DNA from: Microbacterium sp. Marseille-Q6965
GTDB lineage: Bacteria > Actinomycetota > Actinomycetes > Actinomycetales > Microbacteriaceae
DNA length: 64,000 nt
Direction of reading: 5' to 3'
Assembly (NCBI RefSeq): GCF_946151065.1
Contig: NZ_CAMGZA010000001.1
Span: forward strand, 744,001 to 808,000
Below the pieces are notes generated by a model, which was given only the letters and a program-made list of their open reading frames with translations, did not search any database and had not been told where the DNA came from. Shown here piece by piece: positions 10,690 through 20,628 of the stretch (within the stretch, counting starts at the first letter, position 1; every line of letters starts with the position of its first letter). The position numbers were made by a program, and so were the translations under genes.

Positions 10690-11825
10690 CGCGGACACTG
10701 GCCGCCCGCCGGATCGAACGCGAAGCCGTCGCCGATCTGCGCGCTCCCGGGAATCGCGCTGAGGTCGTCGAAGAGCTCCGGGGACGATGCCAGGACGTTC
10801 GTCATCGGCCCGGGCAGGAACGCCTCGTTGACGTCGAACGTGCCGTCGATCGAGCCGAGCTCGTGGAGCGTCGTCTGCGCGGCATCGAGGGCGGCGTAGT
10901 TGCACGCCGAGATGCGGGGGTCGAGCTGCTTGATGTTGAACTCCATGGCCGCCTGGGCGATGGCGGGGTCGAGGCTCGACAGCCATCGTGCGGCGACGCC
11001 CGCGGCTTCGCTGGGGTTCTCCCGCATCCACTGGTCGGCCGCCGCCCGGGCGGTGAGGAACCGCTCGACCACGTCCGGGTTCTCCTCCGCGAACGCCCGC
11101 TTGGTGACGATGTACCCGAGGTACCCGATGTACCCGCCGCCGCGGGCGACCTCGTAGCTGCCCTCGACCTGCTCGAGGATCTGCAACGGCCAGGGGTCCC
11201 ACACGATGGCGACATCGATGCCGCCGGTCTGCAGTGCCACCCCGAGGTCCGGCGGAGCGGTGTTGACGATCTCGACGCTGTCCGACGGCAGCCCGAGGTC
11301 CTCGAGTACGGCGAGGAGGTACAGGTGATTGATCGAGCCGACGGCGACCCCGATCTTCTTGCCCTCGAGGGTGGCGAGGTCGCCCTCCGCGACACCGGAT
11401 CCGTCGCGGGCCACGACCGCCATGGTCTCGTCGATACCGAACTGCGACGCGCTTCCGGTGTAGTTGCCCACGAGCACGTAGTCGGCGCCGGAGAGCTTCG
11501 CCCCGATGTACGGCGCCCCCACCTGGGCGAACTGGATCTGGTCGGTCTCGAGCGCGTTGAGCTGATCGACGCCGGTCGCGAACGGCTCGGCGATCTCGAC
11601 GTCCAGCCCGGCCTCCTCGAAGAAGCCCTGATCGAGCGCGGCGGGCAGGCCGATCTGATCGATCGCGCTCACCCAGCCGGCGGTGACGGTCACGTCGTCC
11701 GCGGCCTCACCGTCGCCGCCGTCGGCGGGCGCCGGCGCCGGGGACGGCGACGAACAAGCCGCAACGGCCAGCAGAAGGCCGGCGGCGGCGAAGGCGGCCC
11801 CGGCGCGGAACAGCGTGGATTTCAT
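10686..11825 (-). CDS. Substrate-binding lipoprotein of the SsuA/NMT1-like (nitrate/sulfonate/bicarbonate) family
   Basis: 379 residues. A lipoprotein signal peptide (MKSTLFRAGAAFAAAGLLL, lipobox VAAC, cysteine about residue 24) precedes an acidic linker and a type II periplasmic-binding fold of the NMT1/SsuA type (WVSAIDQIGLPAALDQGFFEEAGLDVEI, later VAIVWDPWP). It captures the solute outside the membrane for the heterodimeric permease. First gene of the eight-gene operon, with a GAAAGG Shine-Dalgarno. The 200-bp upstream gap holds paired direct repeats likely to be regulatory. The ligand is unknown; the family binds small organic anions, sulfonates and pyrimidines. Confidence 0.9.
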   Translation of the reverse strand: MKSTLFRAGAAFAAAGLLLAVAACSSPSPAPAPADGGDGEAADDVTVTAGWVSAIDQIGLPAALDQGFFEEAGLDVEIAEPFATGVDQLNALETDQIQFAQVGAPYIGAKLSGADYVLVGNYTGSASQFGIDETMAVVARDGSGVAEGDLATLEGKKIGVAVGSINHLYLLAVLEDLGLPSDSVEIVNTAPPDLGVALQTGGIDVAIVWDPWPLQILEQVEGSYEVARGGGYIGYLGYIVTKRAFAEENPDVVERFLTARAAADQWMRENPSEAAGVAARWLSSLDPAIAQAAMEFNIKQLDPRISACNYAALDAAQTTLHELGSIDGTFDVNEAFLPGPMTNVLASSPELFDDLSAIPGSAQIGDGFAFDPAGGQCPR

Positions 11826-11913
11826 GTCAGTCCCTTTCACGACACTGTGAACGGATGTGCCCTCGGGTGATCGGCACGTTGCGCCACGGCGGGGTGGCGA
11901 CTGTGAGGACGCT

Positions 11914-11966
11914 ATCGGGGGTGATCCGCCAGGCAGAAGCACGTCTCGACGATCGGGGGTATCCGC
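11914..11966. promoter_or_regulatory. Pair of direct repeats (ATCGGGGGT-G-ATCCGC / ATCGGGGGTATCCGC) upstream of the ABC operon
   Basis: Two copies, at 11914-11929 and 11952-11966, are offset by 38 bp; the first has one extra base in the middle. A degenerate third copy (TCGGGTGATC) lies at 11863-11872. They occupy the divergent gap between the binding-lipoprotein gene and the oxidoreductase at 12028. Tandem same-orientation repeats suggest a cooperatively binding regulator of the uptake/catabolism operon. No candidate regulator gene is adjacent. Confidence 0.5.
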
Positions 11967-12027
11967 AAAACGAATAGTGGGCCTCGCGGGCGCCGCACGG
12001 CGGGCACGATCTGGCTACGCTCGGGGC

Positions 12028-12966
12028 ATGGCACGCGCGATCCGATACAGCGAGCACGGGGGCCCCGAGGTGTTGCGGATCGAGGAGATCCCCGACCCCG
12101 TGGCAGGCCCCGGGCAGGTCACCGTTCGCGTGGAAGCCGCCGGCGTCAATCCGGTCGACGCGAAGATGCGCCGTCGCGGGACGGCGGGTCCTCTCACCGC
12201 GCCCCGCGGCACGGGGCAGGACGGTGCCGGGTACATCACGAGCGTGGGCGAGGGGGTCGACGGCTTCCGGGTGGGCGACGCCGTCGTCTTCACCAGCGCC
12301 GGCGGGTCGTACGCCACCGACATCGCGATCGATGCCGGCAAGGTCTCCTTCCGCCCGCCGGGCGTCTCGGCTGCGCAGGGCGCCGGCGTGCCGATCCCGT
12401 GCGGCACGGCGTATCAGGCGCTGCGCTCGCTCGGGCTGCGCGCCGACGACACCCTGCTCATCCACGGCGGTTCCGGGTCGGTCGGACAGGCCGCCATCCA
12501 GTTCGCGGTGATGTGGGGGGCGCGCGTCATCGCGACGACGAGCCCCGCCCGTGCCGAGCGGGTCGCCGGGCTCGGAGCGGAGCCGCTCCCCTACGGGCCG
12601 GGCCTTGTCGACGCCGTGCGCGAGGCGGCGCCCGACGGTGTGACGGTGATCCTCGACTGCGCGGGCACGGACGAGGCGCTGGCGCAGTCGCTCGAGCTGC
12701 TGGCGGATCGATCCCGGATCGCGACGATCGTGGCGGGCTCCCAGGCACCCGACCTCGGCATCCGCGCGTTCAGCGCCGGATCCCCCACTCCCCTCACGGA
12801 GCGTCAGAAGGCGCTGCGCGCCGAGGCCATTCCCGTGACCCTCGCGCTGATGGCCGCCGGCCGGTTCAGCATCGAGCTCGGCGAGCGCTACGCACTCGAC
12901 CAGGCCGCCGAGGCGCAGCGCGCGAGCGAGGCCGGCGCCCCGGGCAAGCTGGTCGTCGTGCCCTGA
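12028..12966 (+). CDS. MDR-family NADPH:quinone oxidoreductase-like protein
   Basis: A 312-residue medium-chain reductase. The GroES-like domain (about 1-125) has EAAGVNPVDAKMRRRG, and the cofactor domain has IHGGSGSVGQAAIQFAVMWG near 150-170 for NADPH. Zinc ligands are missing, as in quinone oxidoreductase/zeta-crystallin. The ATG follows TACGCT at 12016-12021 by exactly 6 nt with no Shine-Dalgarno: a probable leaderless mRNA. It diverges from the ABC operon. Its role (quinone or alkenal reduction) cannot be fixed from sequence. Confidence 0.87.
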   Translation: MARAIRYSEHGGPEVLRIEEIPDPVAGPGQVTVRVEAAGVNPVDAKMRRRGTAGPLTAPRGTGQDGAGYITSVGEGVDGFRVGDAVVFTSAGGSYATDIAIDAGKVSFRPPGVSAAQGAGVPIPCGTAYQALRSLGLRADDTLLIHGGSGSVGQAAIQFAVMWGARVIATTSPARAERVAGLGAEPLPYGPGLVDAVREAAPDGVTVILDCAGTDEALAQSLELLADRSRIATIVAGSQAPDLGIRAFSAGSPTPLTERQKALRAEAIPVTLALMAAGRFSIELGERYALDQAAEAQRASEAGAPGKLVVVP

Positions 12967-13090
12967 CCGGCGCGCCGTCGTCGGTCTCTCGGCTCGACCA
13001 CGGACGAGCGAGCGACCGATGCGGCGGATCCGTGTCGCCGTGTGACGGCCCGATTCCGGGTCGCGCGCGGCCGTCCGTCAGGATGGGAGG

Positions 13091-14404
13091 ATGACCGACG
13101 CGCTGCCCGAAGGATTCGTCACCGCCCAGCTCGGAGCGGGCTACGAGCCGGGCGCCGTGGCGCAGCAGACCGTCGCCGTGCCGATCCACCAGTCATCGGC
13201 GTACCAGTTCCACTCGCTGCGGCAGGCGCGCGAGCGCTTCGCGCTGCGCGAGAAGGGCTTCATCTACAGCCGCAACTCCCACCCGACCCAGGCGGTCCTG
13301 GAGCAGAGGGTGGCGGCGCTGGAGGACGGTGTCGCGGCGGCGGCAACGGGATCGGGCCAGGCGGCGACCGCCGTCGCGACGCTCGCGCTGGCGGGGCACG
13401 GCGGGCACATCGTCGCGGCCAGCCAGCTGTACGGCGGCACCGTCGACCTGTTCCACGACACCCTCGCGGACTTCGGCATCGACGTGACGTTCGTGGACCA
13501 GGACGACCTGAACGCCTGGCACGACGCCGTGCGCCCGCAGACGCGCGCGTTCTTCGCCGAAAGCGTCGCGAATCCGGTGGCGCAGGTGCTCGACATGGCC
13601 GCGGTCGCGGAGATCGCGCACGCCGCCGGTGTGCCGCTCGTCATCGACAACACCGTCGCGACGCCCGCCCTTCTGCGCCCGAAGAGGTTCGGCGCCGACA
13701 TCGTCGTGCACTCCGCCACGAAGTTCCTCGGCGGGCACGGCACATCCCTCGCCGGGGTCGTCGTCGATCTCGGCACCTTCGATTTCGGGGCGCAGCCGGA
13801 GCGCTGGCCCGCGCTCACCGAGCCCCACTGGCGTTTCGGCGGGGTGCCGCTGTGGGAGGCCTTCGGGCGCGAGGGGGCGTTCACCACCCTCGTGAAGTCC
13901 AAGTACATCGCCGACCTCGGGCCGGCCCTGTCGCCGTTCAACGCGTTCCAGATCATCGAGGGGATCGAGACGCTCAACCTCCGGGTGGACCGTCACGCGG
14001 CCTCCGGCCTCGCGGTGGCTCGCTTCCTCTCGCGGCACCCGGCCGTCGCCGCCGTGCATCACCCCGGCCTCGACAGCAGCCCCTGGCACCCGCTCGCCGA
14101 CCGGTACCTGCCGCGCGGCGTGCCGTCGGTGTTCGCGTTCGAGCTCGAGAGCATGGGCGACGACGAGGCCGACTACGCCCGGGCGGAGGCCGTCATCGAC
14201 GCGTTGCGCGTCATCCGTCTCGTCGCGAACATCGGCGACGCGCGTTCGCTGGCCTGCCACCCCGCGACGATGACCCACAACCACCTCACGCGCGACCAGC
14301 TGTCCGCGGCGGGCATCTCGTACGCGACCGTCCGGCTCTCCGTCGGGCTGGAGGACCCGTCGGAGCTCATCGCCGACCTCGCTCAGGCACTCGACCGCCT
14401 CTGA
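13091..14404 (+). CDS. metY: O-acetylhomoserine sulfhydrylase (Cys/Met metabolism PLP enzyme)
   Basis: 437 residues, typical for O-acetylhomoserine aminocarboxypropyltransferase. The PLP-binding lysine is in [20 protein letters not shown] near residue 212, the substrate-side [18 protein letters not shown] is present, and [21 protein letters not shown] closes the fold. The enzyme makes homocysteine from O-acetylhomoserine and sulfide in methionine synthesis. The ATG follows CAGGAT by 6 nt (GGGAGG lies directly before it, too close for a normal Shine-Dalgarno). It is monocistronic; I found no SAM riboswitch in the 124-bp upstream gap. Confidence 0.93.
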   Translation: MTDALPEGFVTAQLGAGYEPGAVAQQTVAVPIHQSSAYQFHSLRQARERFALREKGFIYSRNSHPTQAVLEQRVAALEDGVAAAATGSGQAATAVATLALAGHGGHIVAASQLYGGTVDLFHDTLADFGIDVTFVDQDDLNAWHDAVRPQTRAFFAESVANPVAQVLDMAAVAEIAHAAGVPLVIDNTVATPALLRPKRFGADIVVHSATKFLGGHGTSLAGVVVDLGTFDFGAQPERWPALTEPHWRFGGVPLWEAFGREGAFTTLVKSKYIADLGPALSPFNAFQIIEGIETLNLRVDRHAASGLAVARFLSRHPAVAAVHHPGLDSSPWHPLADRYLPRGVPSVFAFELESMGDDEADYARAEAVIDALRVIRLVANIGDARSLACHPATMTHNHLTRDQLSAAGISYATVRLSVGLEDPSELIADLAQALDRL

Positions 14405-14507
14405 CGCGGGCCGCGGCGGGCGTCGTGCGCCTCCTTCCCGCACGCTCCGTGCGTCCGGGACGGCGACGCGCCGGGCGCCCGCTCGGCGAGCGCGTAGGCT
14501 CGGGAGC

Positions 14508-15533
14508 ATGACAGGACTTCGCTGGGGAATCCTCGCCACCGGCCGCATCTCCGGCGTGTTCGCGAGCGACCTGCGCATCGCGGGGCACGACCTGCGTGCC
14601 GTCGGATCGCGCTCCGCCGCGAGCGCCGAGGCGTTCGCGCGCGAGTTCGAGATCCCGCGCGCGCACGCCTCCTACGAATCACTCGTCGAGGATCCCGACG
14701 TCGACATCGTCTACATCGGCACGCCGCACCCGATGCACTACGCCGCCGCCCGGCTCGCCCTCGAGCACGGCAAGCACGCGCTCGTCGAGAAGGCCTTCAC
14801 GGTGAACCAGGCGGAGGCCGCCGCCCTGCGCGACCTGGCCGCCGAGCGGGGTCTGCTCGTCATGGAGGCGATGTGGACCCGCTGGCTGCCGCACATGGTG
14901 CGCATCCGGGAGCTCGTCACGTCCGGGGCGCTGGGAGAGATCCGCGCGATGCACGCGGACCACACGCAGAAGCTGCCCAGCGACCCCGCCCACCGCCTCA
15001 ACGCCCTCGCGCTGGGCGGCGGCGCGCTGCTCGACCTCGGCGTCTACCCGATCTCCTTCGTGTGGGACGTGCTGGGCGCTCCCACGAGCATCACGGCCAC
15101 GGGGCGCCTGGGCGAGACGGGCGCGGACACCGAGGTGGCCACGATCATGACGCACGAGGGCGGCGCGCTGTCGACCACGCTGTCGTCGTCGCGGGCTGCC
15201 GGTCCCACCACCGCGCACATCATCGGCACCGAGGCTCGCATCGACATCGACCGCGCCTTCTACGGCCCCACCTCGTTCCGGCTCAGCGACCCCTCCGGCG
15301 AGGTGCTCGAGACATTCGCCACGCGCATCGAGGGGCGCGGCATGCACTTCGAGGCCCGTGCCGCGGAGCGCCTCGTCGCGGACGGCAACCTCGCCGGCGA
15401 CGTGCTCCCCATCGACGAGACCGTCGCCATCATGGGCACCCTCGACGAGATCCGCCGCCAGATCGGGGTGTCCTACCCCTCGGAGACCGACCTGCCCGCC
15501 GACGCCGTCAGCGACCGAATGGAGCCGAAGTGA
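14508..15533 (+). CDS. Gfo/Idh/MocA-family oxidoreductase
   Basis: A 341-residue two-domain dehydrogenase. The N-terminal Rossmann domain begins GLRWGILATGRISGVFASDL and has YIGTPHPMHYAAARLALEHGKHALVEKAF with the family EK motif near residue 95. The C-terminal alpha/beta domain carries GGGALLDLGVYPISF with the usual D and Y positions. Such enzymes oxidise sugars, inositols or dihydrodiols with NAD(P); the substrate is unknown. TAGGCT lies 7 nt before the ATG. The stop overlaps the GTG start of the NYN-domain gene, so the two are translationally coupled. Confidence 0.9.
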   Translation: MTGLRWGILATGRISGVFASDLRIAGHDLRAVGSRSAASAEAFAREFEIPRAHASYESLVEDPDVDIVYIGTPHPMHYAAARLALEHGKHALVEKAFTVNQAEAAALRDLAAERGLLVMEAMWTRWLPHMVRIRELVTSGALGEIRAMHADHTQKLPSDPAHRLNALALGGGALLDLGVYPISFVWDVLGAPTSITATGRLGETGADTEVATIMTHEGGALSTTLSSSRAAGPTTAHIIGTEARIDIDRAFYGPTSFRLSDPSGEVLETFATRIEGRGMHFEARAAERLVADGNLAGDVLPIDETVAIMGTLDEIRRQIGVSYPSETDLPADAVSDRMEPK

Positions 15534-16507
15534 CCGACACCCGCGTCGCCGTCTACCTGGACTTCGACAACATCGTCATGAGCTGGTACGACCGCGTCCA
15601 CGGGCGCAACTCGTACTCGCGGGACCGCTCGCGCATCGCGGAGGACCCCACCGACCCCGAGATCGCGGAGCGGCTGCAGCGCGCGACGATCGATGTGGGG
15701 GCGATCATCGACTACGCCGCGTCGTTCGGCACGCTCGTGCTCACCCGCGCGTACGCCGACTGGTCCTCGCCCGTCAACGCCGAGTACCGGCAGCAGCTGG
15801 TGGCCCGCGCGGTCGACCTCGTGCAGCTGTTCCCCGCGGCGGCGTACGCCAAGAACGGCGCCGACATCCGCCTTGCCGTCGACACGGTGGAGGACATGTT
15901 CCGGCTGCCCGATCTCACGCACGTCGTCATCGTGGGCGGCGACAGCGATTACGTGCCCCTCGCGCAGCGCTGCCGGCGGCTCGGCCGTTACGTCGTCGGC
16001 GTCGGCGTGGCGGGGTCGACCGCGAAGTCTCTCGCGGCGGCGTGCGACGAGTTCGAGTCCTACGACACGCTGCCGGGCGTGACGGTGCCGGAGAAGCCGA
16101 AGGCCACCGCGAGGTCCGGCGCCGCCTCGAAGCCCGCGCCGGCGGAGAAGGCGGAGTCGGCGCCGAAGGCCGAGGGCGAGGCCAAGCGCAGCCGCCGCTC
16201 CTCTCGCGCCAAGCAGGAGCCCGTGGACGAGGACACGATGGTTCCCTTCGACGAGATCCCGCCCGAGGACCTGCACGCCGCCGCGTCGCGCCTGCTGGAG
16301 CGGGCCCTGCGTCTGGGGCGCGACAAGGGCGACGACGCCGAGTGGCTGCACACCTCGGCGATCAAGCAGCACATGCGCCGGATGGACCCGTCCTTCAGCG
16401 AGAAGAAGCTCGGCTTCCGCTCCTTCACGGACTTCGTGAAGTCGCGCGATCAGCTCGCAGAGGTGCAGGAGAGCGGCCACGAGCGTCTCGTACGCCTGAA
16501 GGACTGA
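15530..16507 (+). CDS. NYN-domain protein with C-terminal OST-HTH/LOTUS-like domain (putative RNase/RNA-binding)
   Basis: 325 residues. The N-terminal NYN (PIN-like, LabA/DUF88) domain covers about 1-170: VAVYLDFDNI, NGADIRLAVDTVEDMF and IVGGDSDYVPLAQRCRRLGR carry the acidic metal-binding residues. An Ala/Lys/Glu-rich linker (about 180-235) leads to a C-terminal winged-helix region (LLERALRLGRDKGDDAEWLHTSAIKQHM...GFRSFTDFV) resembling OST-HTH/LOTUS. The start is a GTG at 15530 sharing bases with the preceding TGA. The architecture suggests a metal-dependent ribonuclease that recognises structured RNA; no target is known. Confidence 0.87.
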   Translation: MTDTRVAVYLDFDNIVMSWYDRVHGRNSYSRDRSRIAEDPTDPEIAERLQRATIDVGAIIDYAASFGTLVLTRAYADWSSPVNAEYRQQLVARAVDLVQLFPAAAYAKNGADIRLAVDTVEDMFRLPDLTHVVIVGGDSDYVPLAQRCRRLGRYVVGVGVAGSTAKSLAAACDEFESYDTLPGVTVPEKPKATARSGAASKPAPAEKAESAPKAEGEAKRSRRSSRAKQEPVDEDTMVPFDEIPPEDLHAAASRLLERALRLGRDKGDDAEWLHTSAIKQHMRRMDPSFSEKKLGFRSFTDFVKSRDQLAEVQESGHERLVRLKD

Positions 16508-16552
16508 AGCGCCGGTCGGCGCCGCGCTCGGCCGTGCCGTGCGGCGGCGCGG

Positions 16553-17500
16553 TCAGGCGCCGGCCAGGAGGCGCGTCATCCGCTCGGTGAAGCCCGGCTC
16601 CGTGGCGAGCACGGCACGGTGGCGGGCGCCGGCGACGACCGGCCAGGCGTTGTGGATGCCGCGCAGGTCGGCGGTGGTGCGGCCCCGGTTCGGTCCGACG
16701 GTGGTGTCGATCTCGATCGGCACGACGGGCGCGAGCGTGGCCGTCGCCAGGCCGGCCGCCACGCCCACGGCGAGCGCGTCGTGGTTGCCGGCACAGCGCC
16801 GGCCGGTCTCGCCCCGGTAGAAGTCGTAGTACGCGTCGAGGATGCGCGCGCAGTACCGGCCGATCTCGCCTCCCGCGGCGAGCTCGGACAGGTGGTGCTC
16901 CTCGAGCATGTCGCGCATGGTCACGTCCAGCCCGACGAAGGTGCACGCCCACCCCGCCTCGACGACCCGCTGAGCCGCCTCCGGGTCGTGCCAGATGTTC
17001 GCCTCGGCCGCCGGGGTGATGTTGCCGGGGGCGAGGAAGTTACCGCCCATGATCGTGACCTCGCGGATCCGCTCCGGCAGCGTCGGGTCGGCGGCCAGCG
17101 CGTCGGCGACGTTGGTGAGCGGACCGACCGCGACGAGGTGCAGCTCGCCCGGCCGCTCGTGGCTCAAGCGGATGATGAGCTCCGGCGCGCTCTCGGCGGT
17201 GAGGGTGGGCACGAAGGACGTGTCGGCCTGACCGCCCTGCCCGTCCTCGCCGTGCACGCCGGTCGAGAACGTCGCGGGCGCGCCGTTGGACGGCCCCTCC
17301 GCGCCGCGCGCGACGGGGACATCGGTGCGGCCGGCCATCGTCAGCACGTACGCGGTGTTGCGCGCCGCCGTGTCCACGTCCACATTGCCCCACGTCGTGG
17401 TGCATGCGACGAGCTCGATCTGCGGGGACAGCGCGGCGGTCAGGATGGCGAGGGCGTCGTCCACCCCGGTGTCGACGTCGAGGATGATGCTGGTGGTCAC
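16553..17500 (-). CDS. Nucleoside hydrolase (inosine/uridine-preferring family)
   Basis: 315 residues. The diagnostic calcium-binding N-terminal motif ILDVDTGVDDALAI is present, together with VAVGPLTNVADAL, TIMGGNF and NHDALAVGVA. The enzyme hydrolyses the N-glycosidic bond of nucleosides to free base and ribose, in purine/pyrimidine salvage. The start is a GTG (17498-17500), 6 nt behind a minus-strand TAGGAT box, so the mRNA is probably leaderless. It converges on the NYN-domain gene and stands alone. Confidence 0.93.
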   Translation of the reverse strand: MTTSIILDVDTGVDDALAILTAALSPQIELVACTTTWGNVDVDTAARNTAYVLTMAGRTDVPVARGAEGPSNGAPATFSTGVHGEDGQGGQADTSFVPTLTAESAPELIIRLSHERPGELHLVAVGPLTNVADALAADPTLPERIREVTIMGGNFLAPGNITPAAEANIWHDPEAAQRVVEAGWACTFVGLDVTMRDMLEEHHLSELAAGGEIGRYCARILDAYYDFYRGETGRRCAGNHDALAVGVAAGLATATLAPVVPIEIDTTVGPNRGRTTADLRGIHNAWPVVAGARHRAVLATEPGFTERMTRLLAGA

Positions 17501-17538
17501 CGGTCGATCCTAGTTTCCCGCGGAACGTCGCCGCGATG

Positions 17539-17574
17539 CGCCGAACCCGCCCCGAGGCGGGGGCGGGTTCGGCG
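17539..17574 (-). terminator. Hairpin downstream of the clp gene
   Basis: A 15-bp perfect stem (CGCCGAACCCGCCCC with its complement at 17560-17574) and a 6-nt loop, 10 bp beyond the stop of the Clp ATPase gene on the minus strand. No strong T tract. Confidence 0.75.
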
Positions 17575-17583
17575 TGGGACGAC

Positions 17584-20091
<2,508 letters not shown>

Positions 20092-20106
20092 TCCTGTCTC
20101 CTAAAA

Positions 20107-20127
20107 CTTGAGCGGTGCACAATCAAC
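20107..20127. promoter_or_regulatory. HAIR-like HspR operator 1 of the clp gene
   Basis: CTTGAGC-N7-AATCAAC fits the HspR inverted repeat CTTGAGT-N7-ACTCAAG at 11 of 14 positions with correct spacing. It covers the start-site side and part of the -10 box of the clp promoter. Confidence 0.7.
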
Positions 20128-20154
20128 TTTAGAAGTTGAGTGCGGTTGTATCAA
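20126..20154 (-). promoter_or_regulatory. Sigma70-type promoter of the clp gene
   Basis: On the minus strand TTGATA (20154-20149) and TAAAGT (20131-20126) are separated by exactly 17 bp. Transcription would start near 20119, leaving a leader of about 28 nt with AGGAGA before the ATG. Both hexamers lie within or beside the two HAIR-like boxes. Confidence 0.65.
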
Positions 20155-20155
20155 G
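20135..20155. promoter_or_regulatory. HAIR-like HspR operator 2 of the clp gene
   Basis: GTTGAGT-N7-TATCAAG fits the HAIR consensus at 11 of 14 positions and covers the -35 box. With operator 1 the whole 20105-20157 segment is near-palindromic: outer AACTTGA/TCAAGTT, inner TCAACTT-TAG-AAGTTGA. Confidence 0.7.
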
Positions 20156-20208
20156 TTGAACCGAGACGCTGCTCGGCCTATTCCCGCACCGGCGCCCCTC
20201 CCGTTTCA

Positions 20209-20245
20209 TACCTAGATGCGCTAGGTTTGTGTTACCTAGAGGTAC
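20209..20245. promoter_or_regulatory. Twin CCTAG palindromes, probable PadR autoregulatory operator
   Basis: ACCTAG-N5-CTAGGT (20210-20226) is followed by the perfect 12-bp palindrome TACCTAGAGGTA (20233-20244). Both sit directly in front of the padR-like gene. Repeated CCTAG cores at about two helical turns are consistent with a dimeric winged-helix repressor. Assignment to the downstream PadR protein is inference. Confidence 0.6.
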
Positions 20246-20265
20246 AAGGCATCAGGGAGGCGCGG

Positions 20266-20628
20266 ATGCGCATCGACAAGGACCTCGTGGCGGCCTCCGC
20301 CACTCCCCTCGTGCTGGGGATCCTCGCCGACGGCGAGCTCTACGGCTACGCCATCCTGAAGCGGGTGAGCGAGCTGTCGGGCGGCCGCATGGAATGGACC
20401 GACGGCATGCTGTATCCCCTGCTGCACCGACTGGAACGGGCCGGGCTGCTGACGGCGTCGTGGGGCGCATCGGAGAGCGGCCGACGACGGAAGCACTACG
20501 CCATCACCGACGCGGGTCGCGCACTGCTCGAGGAGCGCCGCGCGCAGTGGGAGGTGGTGGCGGATGTCATGCGGCACGTGTGGGAGGCCCGCCCTACGAT
20601 GGCGACCGACGCGGGAGCGTGGGCCTGA
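20266..20628 (+). CDS. PadR-family transcriptional regulator
   Basis: A 120-residue winged-helix PadR protein with ATPLVLGILADGELYGYAIL, then MEWTDGMLYPLLHRLERAGLL (recognition helix region) and RRRKHYAITDAGRALLEE (wing). The start at 20266 has AGGGAGG 7 nt upstream; the frame is open further upstream but runs through the operator palindromes. The stop overlaps the ATG of the next gene, a membrane protein with the PadR-associated prefix domain. Such pairs are typically an autoregulated, ligand-responsive unit. Confidence 0.92.
   Translation: MRIDKDLVAASATPLVLGILADGELYGYAILKRVSELSGGRMEWTDGMLYPLLHRLERAGLLTASWGASESGRRRKHYAITDAGRALLEERRAQWEVVADVMRHVWEARPTMATDAGAWA

Noticed and set aside
5627..11825. 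Sulfo-Entner-Doudoroff (sulfoquinovose) pathway, suggested by a sulfonate-type importer next to a KDPG-like aldolase
   Set aside because: No sulfolactaldehyde dehydrogenase, sulfogluconate dehydratase, lactonase or sulfoquinovosidase is present, and a KDG-type kinase would not be needed.
12967..13090. Possible SAM-type riboswitch before metY
   Set aside because: No paired-helix pattern or conserved core visible; metY also has a leaderless-like -10 close to its start.
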